DNA from: Gliomastix tumulicola
Lineage: Eukaryota; Ascomycota; Sordariomycetes; Hypocreales; Bionectriaceae
Assembly (NCBI GenBank): GCA_001599755.1
Contig: BCHX01000006.1
Span: 2,219,336 to 2,283,335, forward strand
DNA length: 64,000 nt
Direction: 5' to 3'
Of this stretch, positions 1-9,460 are shown piece after piece (within the stretch, counting starts at the first letter, position 1; each line of letters opens with the position of its first letter). The notes below the pieces were generated by a model. The model had not been told where the DNA came from and made no database searches. It saw only the letters and a list, made by a program, of their open reading frames with translations. The position numbers and the translations under genes are program-made.

Positions 1-2171
1 AACAGCGGACTGGATGGTCTTGTTAGTATAGCCCCCCAAGTACCCAGACACCGAGTACCCTGGGTGCCATCCCGTGAGGTGCGACAGGTGACGATGCCGT
101 GGCGCAATACCATCTGTATAGGAGTCAGGAAGTTTCCACTCTTTGACCTCGCCTAATCCAGAGAGTTTGAAGCCTTTATCAAGCCTCTTCAACGCTCCAG
201 CCACCCTGTCCACAAAATCCTCATCCTCTTCCCCCACGATCGGCGCCCCGGACAGGACAGTGTCGAAAGTGCGGTGAATCTCCTGCTGATAGTGTGCACA
301 GCCAAAGGTCGTTGGGCCGTGTTCGGGGCTGCTGCAAGGGTTGACGACGAGGCTGCCGTCTTCGAAGAAGCCGTCCTCCTGCAGCTGTGAGAGCCAGAAC
401 TCGGCGACGCCCTTGATGAGCGGGTAGCCCTGCCGTTTGAACCAGTCCGCGTCTTGCGTGTATTCGTAATTATCCCAAACGTGCTGCATCATCCACGCGG
501 GCGCTGCCGGATCTGCATGGCAACGTTAGTTCCTGGACACTGTTTTTGTGGCTGCAGGTCCAACTTACAGTGCGCCCAGCCCTCGCCGTTTTTCATAGCG
601 GTGAAACCGTAAATGTTCATCTCATTATGCACCACCCAGCCGTCAGCGTCATAGAGCAGCTTCGCTGTCTCGGTGCCCCGAGGGACCCAGTTGAGCTCCA
701 TGTAGTCCCATAAACCATCCTGCGTCTCGGAGAGACCTGTCTGATCAGCGACCCAGTAGTTCATCTGCAGGTTGATGTTGGCGTGGTAGTCAGCACTCCA
801 GGCAGGCCACAGCTCTTCCGTCCAACGGCCCTGAAGATTGGCGGGCAGAGACCCGGGACGTGACGAGGTGATGAGGAGATGGCGGGAGTAGTCGAACAGC
901 AGACCCTCCAGGTACGGATCGCCAGAACCGTCGACGGTGTATCCTTCGATGACGCTGGAAGTCTCCTTGTCTGCCGAGCCGTGCGTATCGGGCAAATCCA
1001 GGATGAAGGCAGAGCCGAGACGCTGATAATCTTTGAGATAGGTGTTGTACAACGACTTGTAGTTCTTGGCCGCCGCCGCTTCGGTAATGGTCTCGACATA
1101 CTCGCTAGGATCAGGTCCCTTGAACGAGTAGTCATTTTCAGCATTGCCCTTGGTCTGATCAAAATTTGTCCCTGCGCCGACGACGACGGTCAGACTCTTC
1201 TTCCCCTCGGGGGCGGTGATTGTGAGTTTCGAATCATCCGAGCAGGAAGTCGTAGCCCCTGAGCACCCCGTCACTCTGGCCACGGCGTCATACCGCAGTC
1301 CTTCTGGCGGTCCGACCTGAGTCACTCCCTTCACACGCACATGGCCTTCGCCGCAGGAAAAGTCGGCCGTCTCCGGCTCGATGAGGCGGTTTTCGAAGCC
1401 GATAGTGATCTCGGGCGCTTCCTCATTGCTAGTGATGTGATAAATGCACACCTCATCCGGGTACGAGCAGTAGACGGACGTGCTGATTTCGGTGTCGCCC
1501 GTCTTCACAACAGTTGTGTGGATGCCCGTCTCCAGGTCCAGCTCTCGTCGGTAGGAGTCATACTCGCCAAAACCGTCGTAGGTAATGGTCAAGTTGCCAA
1601 GGGTCTGGTATGCACCATAACCGTCGCCATTGCCGAGTAAAGGGGCCACACCTAGAGGAGAGGCTTAGCCAAGTCATGAATATTGTGTCAAGTTCATAAA
1701 TTCTCATACTTCCAGTCCCGTTTTGCCAGATCTCGGAGCGGATCTCGGGGAGAGCCGAGTGCAGCGGGCTAGTCGGGTTTCCTCCTCGGTAGTCCTTGGG
1801 CAGCGTCAGTTCCAGTTCAAGCGCAGTGACGAGGAAGGGCGCCACTCACTTCCAGGTTAAAGGGACCGCCGGACCAGAGAGAGTCGACGCTTAGAATTAT
1901 CCCTTCATTTCCAGGCGGCCCGTGGGGGATCGCTATACCAGAGGCACCATGTCAGTGTCCATCCCCATCCATTTCTCGACATTCCTCTGCCTAAGGCTCA
2001 ATACTAACCTCCAAGCCTCCCGTTGCCAATGGCGTATCCAGTCTTCAGCAGATAGTCCTTGCTGGCCCTGAAGGCATGGGTGGCAGGCTTAGACGACCAC
2101 AGAGATCGTGCTGTTGCCAGATCGGCGGCCGCAGCCAGCATGATGATTCCTCCGGACCATTGAGACTTCAT
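1..2171 (-). CDS. GH95 alpha-L-fucosidase, secreted (C-terminus cut by window edge)
   Basis: Glycoside hydrolase family 95 enzyme, expected to release terminal alpha-L-fucose (or L-galactose) from plant cell-wall or other glycans outside the cell. Five exons on the minus strand: 2009-2171, 1850-1932, 1710-1794, 569-1651 and 1-512. The four introns are GT-AG and 55-76 nt long, and reading phase is kept at each junction. The last exon runs off the left edge, so the protein is partial. The start [19 protein letters not shown] looks like a signal peptide. Family landmarks follow: [41 protein letters not shown] (the conserved Asn residues near the active site) and [14 protein letters not shown] (with the conserved Glu). 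The catalytic Asp of the family would lie further along, outside the window. It is transcribed away from the AA9 gene. Family assignment is firm; the exact substrate is not known. Confidence 0.93.
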
Positions 2172-2251
2172 GACGATTCACTGCAAGATCCCAGCCGTGA
2201 TTGAGAAGGCACCCAAGCTGCCCACTTCGGAGGAAGGGGGGGGACACATCG

Positions 2252-2257
2252 CTTATA
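2252..2257 (-). promoter_or_regulatory. TATA-like box of the GH95 gene
   Basis: TATAAG on the minus strand, about 81 bases upstream of the GH95 start codon. Position fits a core promoter; assigned by motif and distance only. Confidence 0.4.
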
Positions 2258-3112
2258 AGTACAGGCGGCATCCCACCCCGCCCTCGACGGACGAAAGTCT
2301 CTCGGTGAGGACACGATTGAGGGGCCCCGGATCGGGTCAATAGAGGATAGACGGATGCAGTTCCCCCGCAATGGCACTTGCTGTGGGCGGTGTGTTGTGC
2401 GTTCCTGGAGAAGTGACGCTCGAGACGGGAAGCCATCCGATTATTGACCCGGAGTCGCTCTGAATTTACCCGGCGAACCGAAGGAAGATGCATCCCGACG
2501 GGCCTGCATGTTGAAAGATCGGTTCGGGAGCCCAGCTAGAAGGGGAAAGGAAGTGATGTGCATCACGTGTTCACTTTTTTTCCCCTTCGGATAAAAGCGA
2601 GGTTGTCACGATGTCTAGTTTCTATGCTCGCAGAGAAACAATGCCGGCGCAGATCCTAGCCTTGTGTTATTAGCAAGAGACACCAATTACCAGCCGGCAG
2701 TAGCTCCGTACACTGTCCCGTCACTTCGCATGCCAATTGCAGCCGTTTCGTCAATCCACTAGACTCGAGAGCGTCGTGACGGAATATTACGGTCGCGCTG
2801 GTCATCGCCAGTTGTTTCATGCAAGGGTCCTGAATCCTGATCCCACCTGGAAACGCCAGACGCCTGGCCAAAGCTTGTCTTCATCAAACAAGCCAGTGCC
2901 AGTCAGACTAGTCAGCTAGTCAGGCACACGTGATCCTGCTTAACTTCAGATCTCTCCGACGTAACGTTGGCTCTGGATGTTTATTCTTACCTCCAGAGAC
3001 ATGAAACATCTCCACCGCGTCAATCTTCCCCGATCATGCTAACATGGGTCAAGCAAGTGTCAATGCCGAAGTGATGCGCAAGGAGGCATCACTAGAGGAG
3101 TTTGTTCAGACC

Positions 3113-3444
3113 TCAAAAATCCAGATCACTTCCGTGAGCTATGCTGCTGACGTCGACCCGGGAGCAGTGTGATTGATGTCAGTTCCTCCTCCTATGCATC
3201 TAGACTTGCTACCTGCGCCGACGAAGAATGGGTTGAGGGCATCGCGAGCCATCGGAGCTCCCGAGTCTTGGCTGGAGGCTTCTTTTTGAGGGTCTGAAAG
3301 GATTGCATCGAGCAGCTGCCAAGTGTCCGATGAAGCCATGACAAACGCACCGTTGTGTTGCAAGGGTGTTCCTGGAGAGTTGTTTCGAACGCACTGAATG
3401 TTCACGGCAGCCTTGACCCTGTTCGCCGCGGTTTGTCCAGAGCG
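3113..3444 (-). pseudogene. Possible coding remnant, family unresolved
   Basis: A minus-strand stretch reads RSGQTAANRVKAAV then continues open to FFVGAG at about 3213, where a GT donor is present. A possible AG acceptor before 3138 would continue it as AHGSDLDF and then hit a stop at 3113-3115. The pieces HNGAFVMASSDTW and LNPFFVGAAHGSDLDF look protein-like, and the last faintly recalls the HGSD turn of type-B carboxylesterases, but the frame stops too soon for that family and there is no start codon or 5' exon. It sits inside the promoter region of two other genes. I read it as a decayed fragment or chance open frame; function is unknown. Confidence 0.2.
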
Positions 3445-3511
3445 CTAGTCAGCTTGAAGGAGAAGGTGCAGCTTGTTCTTTTCACTGGTGACGGGCACTG
3501 AGAATGGTCAG

Positions 3512-3518
3512 TATATAT
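3512..3518 (+). promoter_or_regulatory. TATA box of the AA9 gene
   Basis: TATATAT about 164 bases upstream of the AA9 start codon, followed by a CT-rich leader (TCTTCACC, TCATCC runs) typical of fungal 5' untranslated regions. Confidence 0.5.
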
Positions 3519-3681
3519 GTAAGGCATCTCGGCCAGTGTCTGCTTTCCGACTCTCATCCTTTGTCACCCTTTTTCTTCACCACTCAAGAGCAGGCTCTCG
3601 TCTTCACTTCTCATCCTTCATCTTCGCCCAACAGCGTCTTGTATTGATCAATTCCTTTTTGGCGTACTCTCAGAGAACAAG

Positions 3682-4584
3682 ATGCATCCCACTGCTGTTG
3701 TTAGTCTCGCCTTGCTCGCTACCCGCGCAGCTGCCCACGGCTATATCGAGACCTTCACTCTTGACGGCGTCGACTATGAGGGCTTCCGCAACTGGAACCC
3801 CAACCCTTCTCCCGACGCCATCGGCTGGAGCTTCACCACCCCCGATGAGGGTCCTGTTCTCGATGTCTCCAGCCCGGCCATGGCCTGCCGCGAAGGATCC
3901 GCGCCTGCTCAGAACTATGGCACCATCGCTGCCGGCGGCGAGGCCTCCTTCTTTTGGACCTCGGCCGACAAGGTCATCAACCCCGACGGCTGGGCTGTGA
4001 GCCACCGCGGCCCCATCATGACATACATCGCCCCTTGCAACGGCGACTGCACTGCTGTCGACAAGACAGCTCTCCGATGGACCAAGATCGCCGAGGAGGG
4101 TCTTGTCTCCGGCACGGCCAACGTCAACGGTGTCTGGGCGACTGACAAGCTCCGCGAGAACGGCGGTGTCGCCTCCGCCACGATTCCTGCCAACATCGCC
4201 CCGGGCAAGTATGTGATCCGAAACGAGATCATCGCCCTTCACCGCGCACACCTCAGCGAGCCCGAGTTCTACGGCCAGTGCGGTAACATCGAGGTCACGG
4301 GAAGCGGCGCCGATGACCTCTCCAGCTCGGGCACCGTGGCTGCTCTGCTGTACACCAAGAGCGACAACATCTTTGGCTTCGACGTGTACAATGGTGGAAG
4401 CGAGACCAGCTGGGCTATCCCGGGTCCCCCTCTCTACCAGAGCACCGCCACTGGGGCTGAGGATGAGCAGTCCACCACGCCCGTCGAGAAGCCCTTTGAG
4501 GATGGTGAGGAGGACGAGTACGAGTGCGTGGCTTGGCGACGCAAGCCCAAGTCCAACAAGCGCACTGTCCGATTCCACGCGTAA
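3682..4584 (+). CDS. AA9 lytic polysaccharide monooxygenase
   Basis: Secreted copper enzyme that oxidatively cuts cellulose or related glucans, working with cellulases. Single exon, 300 residues. An 18-residue signal peptide (MHPTAVVSLALLATRAAA) ends just before His19, which becomes the N-terminal copper-brace histidine. The second brace histidine is His108 in AVSHRGPIMTYIAPC, and Tyr197 in EFYGQC is the axial tyrosine. His187 in NEIIALH is the usual second-sphere histidine. Cys69 and Cys200 are placed for the family disulphide. The position before the tyrosine that is normally Gln (Q-x-Y) is Glu195 here. There is no cellulose-binding module or linker; the protein ends in an acidic then basic tail (DGEEDEYECVAWRRKPKSNK) of unknown role. 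Divergent to the GH95 gene. Confidence 0.95.
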   Translation: MHPTAVVSLALLATRAAAHGYIETFTLDGVDYEGFRNWNPNPSPDAIGWSFTTPDEGPVLDVSSPAMACREGSAPAQNYGTIAAGGEASFFWTSADKVINPDGWAVSHRGPIMTYIAPCNGDCTAVDKTALRWTKIAEEGLVSGTANVNGVWATDKLRENGGVASATIPANIAPGKYVIRNEIIALHRAHLSEPEFYGQCGNIEVTGSGADDLSSSGTVAALLYTKSDNIFGFDVYNGGSETSWAIPGPPLYQSTATGAEDEQSTTPVEKPFEDGEEDEYECVAWRRKPKSNKRTVRFHA

Positions 4585-6612
4585 ATTCCACGGCACAATG
4601 CTGAATCGCAGTTGGGGTAATTTTTGATAGACATTAGGACTTTTCATAAATATGAATGAACGGACAGAGTAGTCCTTCATCGGTCAAGATCTGAATCGTT
4701 TGAGAGCCGGCGTATCGCTTTGTAGGAATGAGCATTAGCGAGTGAGAATAGGTACCTCAACAGTAGCACTTAGATAAATGAGACCCGACAGGAATGTGAA
4801 TTAGTGGCTTGGATAGGGCAATTTGGTGTGTGCAGTTCCTTCCTCATCTCCAGTCACTTCTCTGTGTGGAAGGTACGCGTACCAAATTCGTGCCTGCCTT
4901 CCCAAGTATACCATGTATCTGAGGAAGGTAAAAACCGCAATGCCTTCCTAAAATGTGCCTCTACGAGAGAGCCAATCATCATAAACCTCTTTTGAAGGTG
5001 GCCTTCGTATTCCGGAGCCCCATGAAAGGCTTTCTTCCAGTCACCTTCGTGTGATCAAATCAGCCTCTTCATCTTCATCCCTCCGCCAGTTGCAGCTTTC
5101 TTAACGGAACTTTTGTTCGCACAAGCAAACGCATGACCGAATCCGATACCGCAATATTCCCTCAAGGTGCCCTCGCAGCTCACATTGCCCTCTGTCGCCT
5201 CGGAAACCCCAAATTGCCAGGGTCTGTGGCTGATCCGTGGCTTGCCTCGACTCGTCTACGCCGAGTGTTGCATCTCGCGCATTTGTCCCTCGAGTCACCA
5301 CTCGATGTTGTCAAGCATCACCTGCCGATACGAGGTCGTTTCTCCATGGTCTGTCAAGCGACCACAGTCCAGACCGTCACTGCGGCCTGCGTTGTACCTC
5401 GGACATCCAGGAGAGGATAGATCTCCGATGTTGGGCAACATCGCTCTCTACCCAACCCCTTCTTGGGTACTCGCACGTGCAAGCCAGTCGTTAAGTCGAA
5501 TATCACCCCTTAATTTGGTAGAAACACAGCTGATATAGAGGATCATACCTTTCATCGCGGCCTCTGAGTTCGAGCAGAGCAAAGTATTGGTCCTGGGCGG
5601 CCAACGGTCGTCCTTGTAGACGTACCGGCCCTTGCGGTCAAAGAGAGGGGGAAATTTGTGAAACAGATGCTTTGTTACACACAGCCTCGTGTTCTGGGGG
5701 ACTGGGCTGGGTTCTTCTTCTTCGGTCCTGCACGCGCTCTATGTGGCTTTCGCTATACAGAAACTAGAGCCTTGACCGACTGGTCATTTGTTACGCAAAG
5801 TGGTTCGCATTTTGCCCAGAGTCTAATGCGGGTTGAATCGCTCGCCAGAAGAATATCTAGATTTTTCGGCTTGATCAACCTTGAAAGTCAGCGCTCTGAA
5901 GATCTCACCTTGCTCCTGGGAATATTATCCTCGGCATGTTCTGCTCACTTACGTCGGAAGCTCTCTCGATATGAAAGCTGCAGGCCATGCATTCATCTCC
6001 GAGCTATGCGTGGATGCTGCATGCCTACCCTAACACCACCACATCAGCTCTCGTCTGGTGATTGCTACACCGCCTCTGGATGAGGTCGTGGCGGCTGCGG
6101 CCATCATAACGAGATCATGGACGAGCTGCTTCGGCGACGAGTTCTGCATTTGCAGTGGATAATGTCCCAACCGATCTGGTACTTAGGTAACCAGGCCAAC
6201 AGGCTGTCACTCGCAAACTACACGCTCTCGGCGCCTTGGATTCCCACAAATCATCATATGTTCTGCTCATCGTCGATCAACTTTCTCGTATTCAACCTGG
6301 CAAGAGTACCTGCCGGGCCATGCATCGCTGGCATCATGAATGTCAAACTTGTCTTGCTATGTCACACAGAAGCCGGCACGCACAGCAGCCTTCATGGGTC
6401 TGTCATCATCCTGCGATGGGGTTCACGGGCGGTTGCTTGCCATCGGGTGCCAGCATATAAACTCGCCGGCTGCCTTGGCCTCTACCCTGTTTGCCCTGAT
6501 TTGAGCTGCATCTTGACCTTCTTCTGAGCTCTCTCGCACGTGAACCAGTCGACACTGGTATAGTCAAGTTGAGAAGCCACTCAAGTTACCTCTTGTTCCA
6601 TCCCAAAGAAAC
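4585..6612. other. Intergenic, about 2 kb, no gene recognised
   Basis: Downstream of the AA9 gene and upstream of the GPI-type protein gene. Several short open frames exist on the plus strand, but none has a recognisable domain, a convincing start or splice partners. The promoter of the next gene is at its right end. Confidence 0.55.
6456..6461 (+). promoter_or_regulatory. TATA box of the GPI-type wall protein gene
   Basis: TATAAA in a GC-rich setting, 157 bases upstream of the start codon at 6613. Confidence 0.5.
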
Positions 6613-7721
6613 ATGATCATGAGGCATCTTCTTACGCTGGCCCTAGCCGCCACAGTTCTCGCTAGCACTCCTCAGAGACGAGGTGATGATGACGACTACG
6701 AAGACGTCCCTATTATCACCACCTACACCACCGTGACCACTTGTCCAGTCACTTCGACTTACACGGAAGATGGAACGTAAGTAATCACAGGATTTGTCAT
6801 TACCGCATTCATAGAGTATTATGGCTGACCAAGACCAGAACATACTGCGTTACGGAGCTCACGACATCGACCGTCACTGTGACTGAGTGTTCTGGCTGTG
6901 AAGATCAAGTGACCACAGTTCCTGGCCCGATTGTGACCAACACCATTACCGAGGAGATCGAGGTCACATACACGAGTCTCTGCCCCATCACCGAGACCGT
7001 CCATGGCCCAACAAAGACATACGTGACTACGTACACCTCCCTCAGCACTATTGTCACGTATATCCCGACCACGATCTACGAGACGGTCCCTGGAGAGGAT
7101 GTCACTTACACCGAGACGGAGGTGAAGCACTCGACCATCACCAGTGTCTACCCTGTCACCAAGGTGACGACTATCGAAGGAGAGGAGCAGACAGTCACCT
7201 TCACGACTACGAAGCTGATTGAGACTGCTATTCCCACTCATGTCTACGAGACAGTTCATGAATCGGACTCCACGATCACGGTCACTGAGGTTGCCGAGTC
7301 TACCTACACCACTGTTTACCCCATCACGGTCGTCACAACAATCAACGGAGAGGAGCAAACCATCACGCACACCACGACCGAGGTCATCAAGACCGGCGTC
7401 CCTACCACCATCGTTGTCACCGTCTCTCACCCCGGACAAACGGTCTCTGAGACCAAAGTTCACTGGGTCACCAAGACCACGACCTATCCCGTGACGCAGA
7501 CGACAGCCATTTCCGGATCGTATGTCACCAATACCTATCATGTTACGGAGACCGCGGTCGAGGAGATCACGCCCAGTGCCACTCACTATCCTTCCGTTAC
7601 CGAGACCCCCGAGGCGCCGGAGGAGTCCCCGAGTGAGCAACCTGTGGCAGCCGCCTACCACAAACGGGCTCCATTCGTTGGGCTCATAGTGGCCATGGTC
7701 GGTGTCCTGGCCCTGGTCTAG
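6613..7721 (+). CDS. Thr-rich GPI-anchored cell-wall protein with tandem repeats
   Basis: Probable structural or adhesive surface protein; no enzyme domain. Two exons, 6613-6776 and 6839-7721, joined by a 62-nt GT-AG intron; 348 residues. The start MIMRHLLTLALAATVLAS is a signal peptide. The body is Thr/Val/Tyr-rich (CPVTSTYTEDGT, CVTELTTSTVTVTE) and beta-prone. It contains two adjacent units of exactly 56 residues beginning YETVPGEDVT and YETVHESDST, each with a central GEEQT turn, and a diverged third unit. The C-terminus EQPVAAAYHKRAPFVGLIV then MVGVLALV has the small-residue, spacer and hydrophobic tail order of a GPI-anchor signal. In-frame ATG 6619 (the third codon) is an equally good start. 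The class is clear from composition; exact function is not. Confidence 0.78.
7077..7412 (+). repeat. Two 168-bp in-frame coding repeats
   Basis: Units 7077-7244 and 7245-7412 encode the two 56-residue repeats of the GPI-type protein. They are equal in length but well diverged in sequence, so the duplication is not recent. Confidence 0.7.
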
Positions 7722-8514
7722 GGGCCCCAATTCGATATGTCGGGAAGGGTGGACGTGGGCACATCGGGGGACTTTAATGAAGATTCAAGACTGATGAACT
7801 GGAGGGCAAGTTTACCTAGGAAAGATACACGGATCCTAGTTAGTTATAGTTGGCTTTATTGTTTGTCAAACAACGACTGAATGACATTATGCTGACCCTT
7901 TGTCTGTGATGCGGCTGTGATGTCTGGCTGCCGCTCGTGCCACCCTGAACAATGCCGTCTCTTCTCTCATTTCCTTCTTTCCACGTCGAAGCCTCTTTCT
8001 CTCACAGGTTGTTTTCTAGCACCATAAGATCTCTTCTCCAAATACAGGTACGATCCCTTAATTTGCAAGCAGAAGCTCTATTGTCCAACACCAGCTCCTC
8101 TCGCACGCCTTGACGCACCCTTGTTCCCGATTGTTGACCTGTCCCAGCATGATCAATCCCAGTGAGGCTATGCGTTCTGGAGCTGAAAGAACGTCACCTC
8201 CTGTTCCTAGCTCATTCACACAAAACAATGTTCGCCCTCTCCCCCCGGAATCATGCCGTATAAACCCGTGAACACTCTTCCCGCTCCGAAAGATGCGGCG
8301 CAAACAGTTGTACTTAGCCCAGACGACCAGAAGTCAGTCTCCAGAAGAAACCTCTTCTCGTCTTCCTTTCTTCCACTCTCATGAATAAGCCACGAGGTCT
8401 GAAAATACTAGATTCACACCTTTGTGACCTCTTGCCATACCCTTGACACCATTCTACAAACAAGTTCTGCCGGGGGGGGGAGAGACAGAGAGAAAAAAAA
8501 GTCGTGAGGCAAAG
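7722..8514. other. Intergenic, no gene recognised
   Basis: 3' flank of the GPI-type gene and upstream region of the next plus-strand gene. A short G run and a GA/A-rich leader (8470-8505) lie just before the start codon at 8515. Nothing else is supported. Confidence 0.6.
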
Positions 8515-9243
8515 ATGGGAGTCATCTTGAGCAAGATGTGCATGGCCAGGGAGGCCCGGCGCCAGAAAAAGGCGGCCAAGAAGATCGAGCGCCAGGGCGA
8601 GGGCTTCGACGGCTACCTCTACACGGCGCGGCACGACAAGATGAAGACGGAGTACACGCCCCTCGGACAGGAGAGAGTCGTCCTGAAGCGGGAGTGGCAC
8701 CAGGTCGACGTCGTGCGGCCGCCGATGATCTCGGGCATGCCGGTCCGCCGGGAGAAAGTCCGTCCGAAGCTGGACACCATCCAGGAGGATAAGCCCCTGC
8801 CTGTGGCGCCGGCTCCGGAGGAGGAGGAGGAGGAGGCTGAGACGCCGCAGTCGCCGATCCGCCCGACTTCCACGTATGACATGCCGAACGGCTTCGGCCT
8901 CCGGACCTTGGGCACGGTGGTGGAGGGTGAGGCTATCCGCGTGGACTCGTACCCGGTTCCCAACGTCGGACGGCCCCCCCTCTTCAGGGACGAGTCTCCA
9001 GTGGTGCCGCTGATTGCCACTTCACGCCGACCGGGATCAAGCTCGTCCGCTAAAGTCCAGCCCGAGCCGACCGCGGTTAATGATGAACTGTCAAGCCTTT
9101 GGAGGGAGTGGAATAAAGAGGTCTGTGATCAGTGGCTCCGTGATGAGAGCCCGGTGAGTCCTACTAGGGATGCGGCGGAAAGGGGCACTCTTGTCAGGCC
9201 TGCGTGCCCTGTCGGACAGGATGAGATTGGCATTGCCCTGTAA
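8515..9243 (+). CDS. Hypothetical protein with N-myristoylation signal
   Basis: Function unknown; likely a membrane-tethered, mostly disordered protein of 242 residues. I chose the ATG at 8515 rather than the in-frame one at 8443 because it gives MGVILSKMCMAREARRQKK. This has Gly2 and Ser6 of the N-myristoyltransferase consensus, a nearby Cys9 that could be palmitoylated, and a basic patch, the usual makeup of a dual lipid plus charge membrane anchor. The next part, FDGYLYTARHDKMKTEYTPL, is the best candidate for a conserved core. After it come an acidic run (PEEEEEEAE), Pro/Ser-rich sequence and a C-terminal SSLWREWNKEVCDQWLRD segment that may be helical. Single exon. Convergent with the MFS gene, 217 bases between stop codons. 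Confidence 0.7.
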   Translation: MGVILSKMCMAREARRQKKAAKKIERQGEGFDGYLYTARHDKMKTEYTPLGQERVVLKREWHQVDVVRPPMISGMPVRREKVRPKLDTIQEDKPLPVAPAPEEEEEEAETPQSPIRPTSTYDMPNGFGLRTLGTVVEGEAIRVDSYPVPNVGRPPLFRDESPVVPLIATSRRPGSSSSAKVQPEPTAVNDELSSLWREWNKEVCDQWLRDESPVSPTRDAAERGTLVRPACPVGQDEIGIAL

Positions 9244-9344
9244 GGGACATCACGGTGTGAGAGACATCATAGTGTAAGTCGCTGACCCAAGTCGGCCATG
9301 TGGCTCCTATGAGTATAGGACTGTAATAGTAGTATTGGGAAAGG

Positions 9345-9350
9345 AATAAA
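9345..9350 (+). terminator. Possible poly(A) signal of the 8.5 kb gene
   Basis: AATAAA about 100 bases after the stop codon at 9243 and before the convergent MFS gene. Confidence 0.35.
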
Positions 9351-9460
9351 TGATTGTGTCGCTTGTGCTGTCTTTTGCTCTACTTCTCTATAGTAGTCCC
9401 CGCTTGAATAGATACAAACGCTGGAATGTCGTAAATCATGCCCCTTCCCCGGCTATTTAT

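Larger units (their letters stand above)
2172..3681. other. Intergenic: shared upstream region of the GH95 and AA9 genes
   Basis: About 1.5 kb between the two divergently transcribed carbohydrate-active enzyme genes. It holds a TATA-like box for each gene and a weak minus-strand coding remnant near 3113-3444, listed separately. I see no other gene. Confidence 0.6.

Noticed and set aside
2172..3681. CreA/Cre1-type SYGGRG sites (several CTGGAG) in the GH95-AA9 promoter region
   Set aside because: The short motif is expected several times by chance in 1.5 kb, so the count gives no support.
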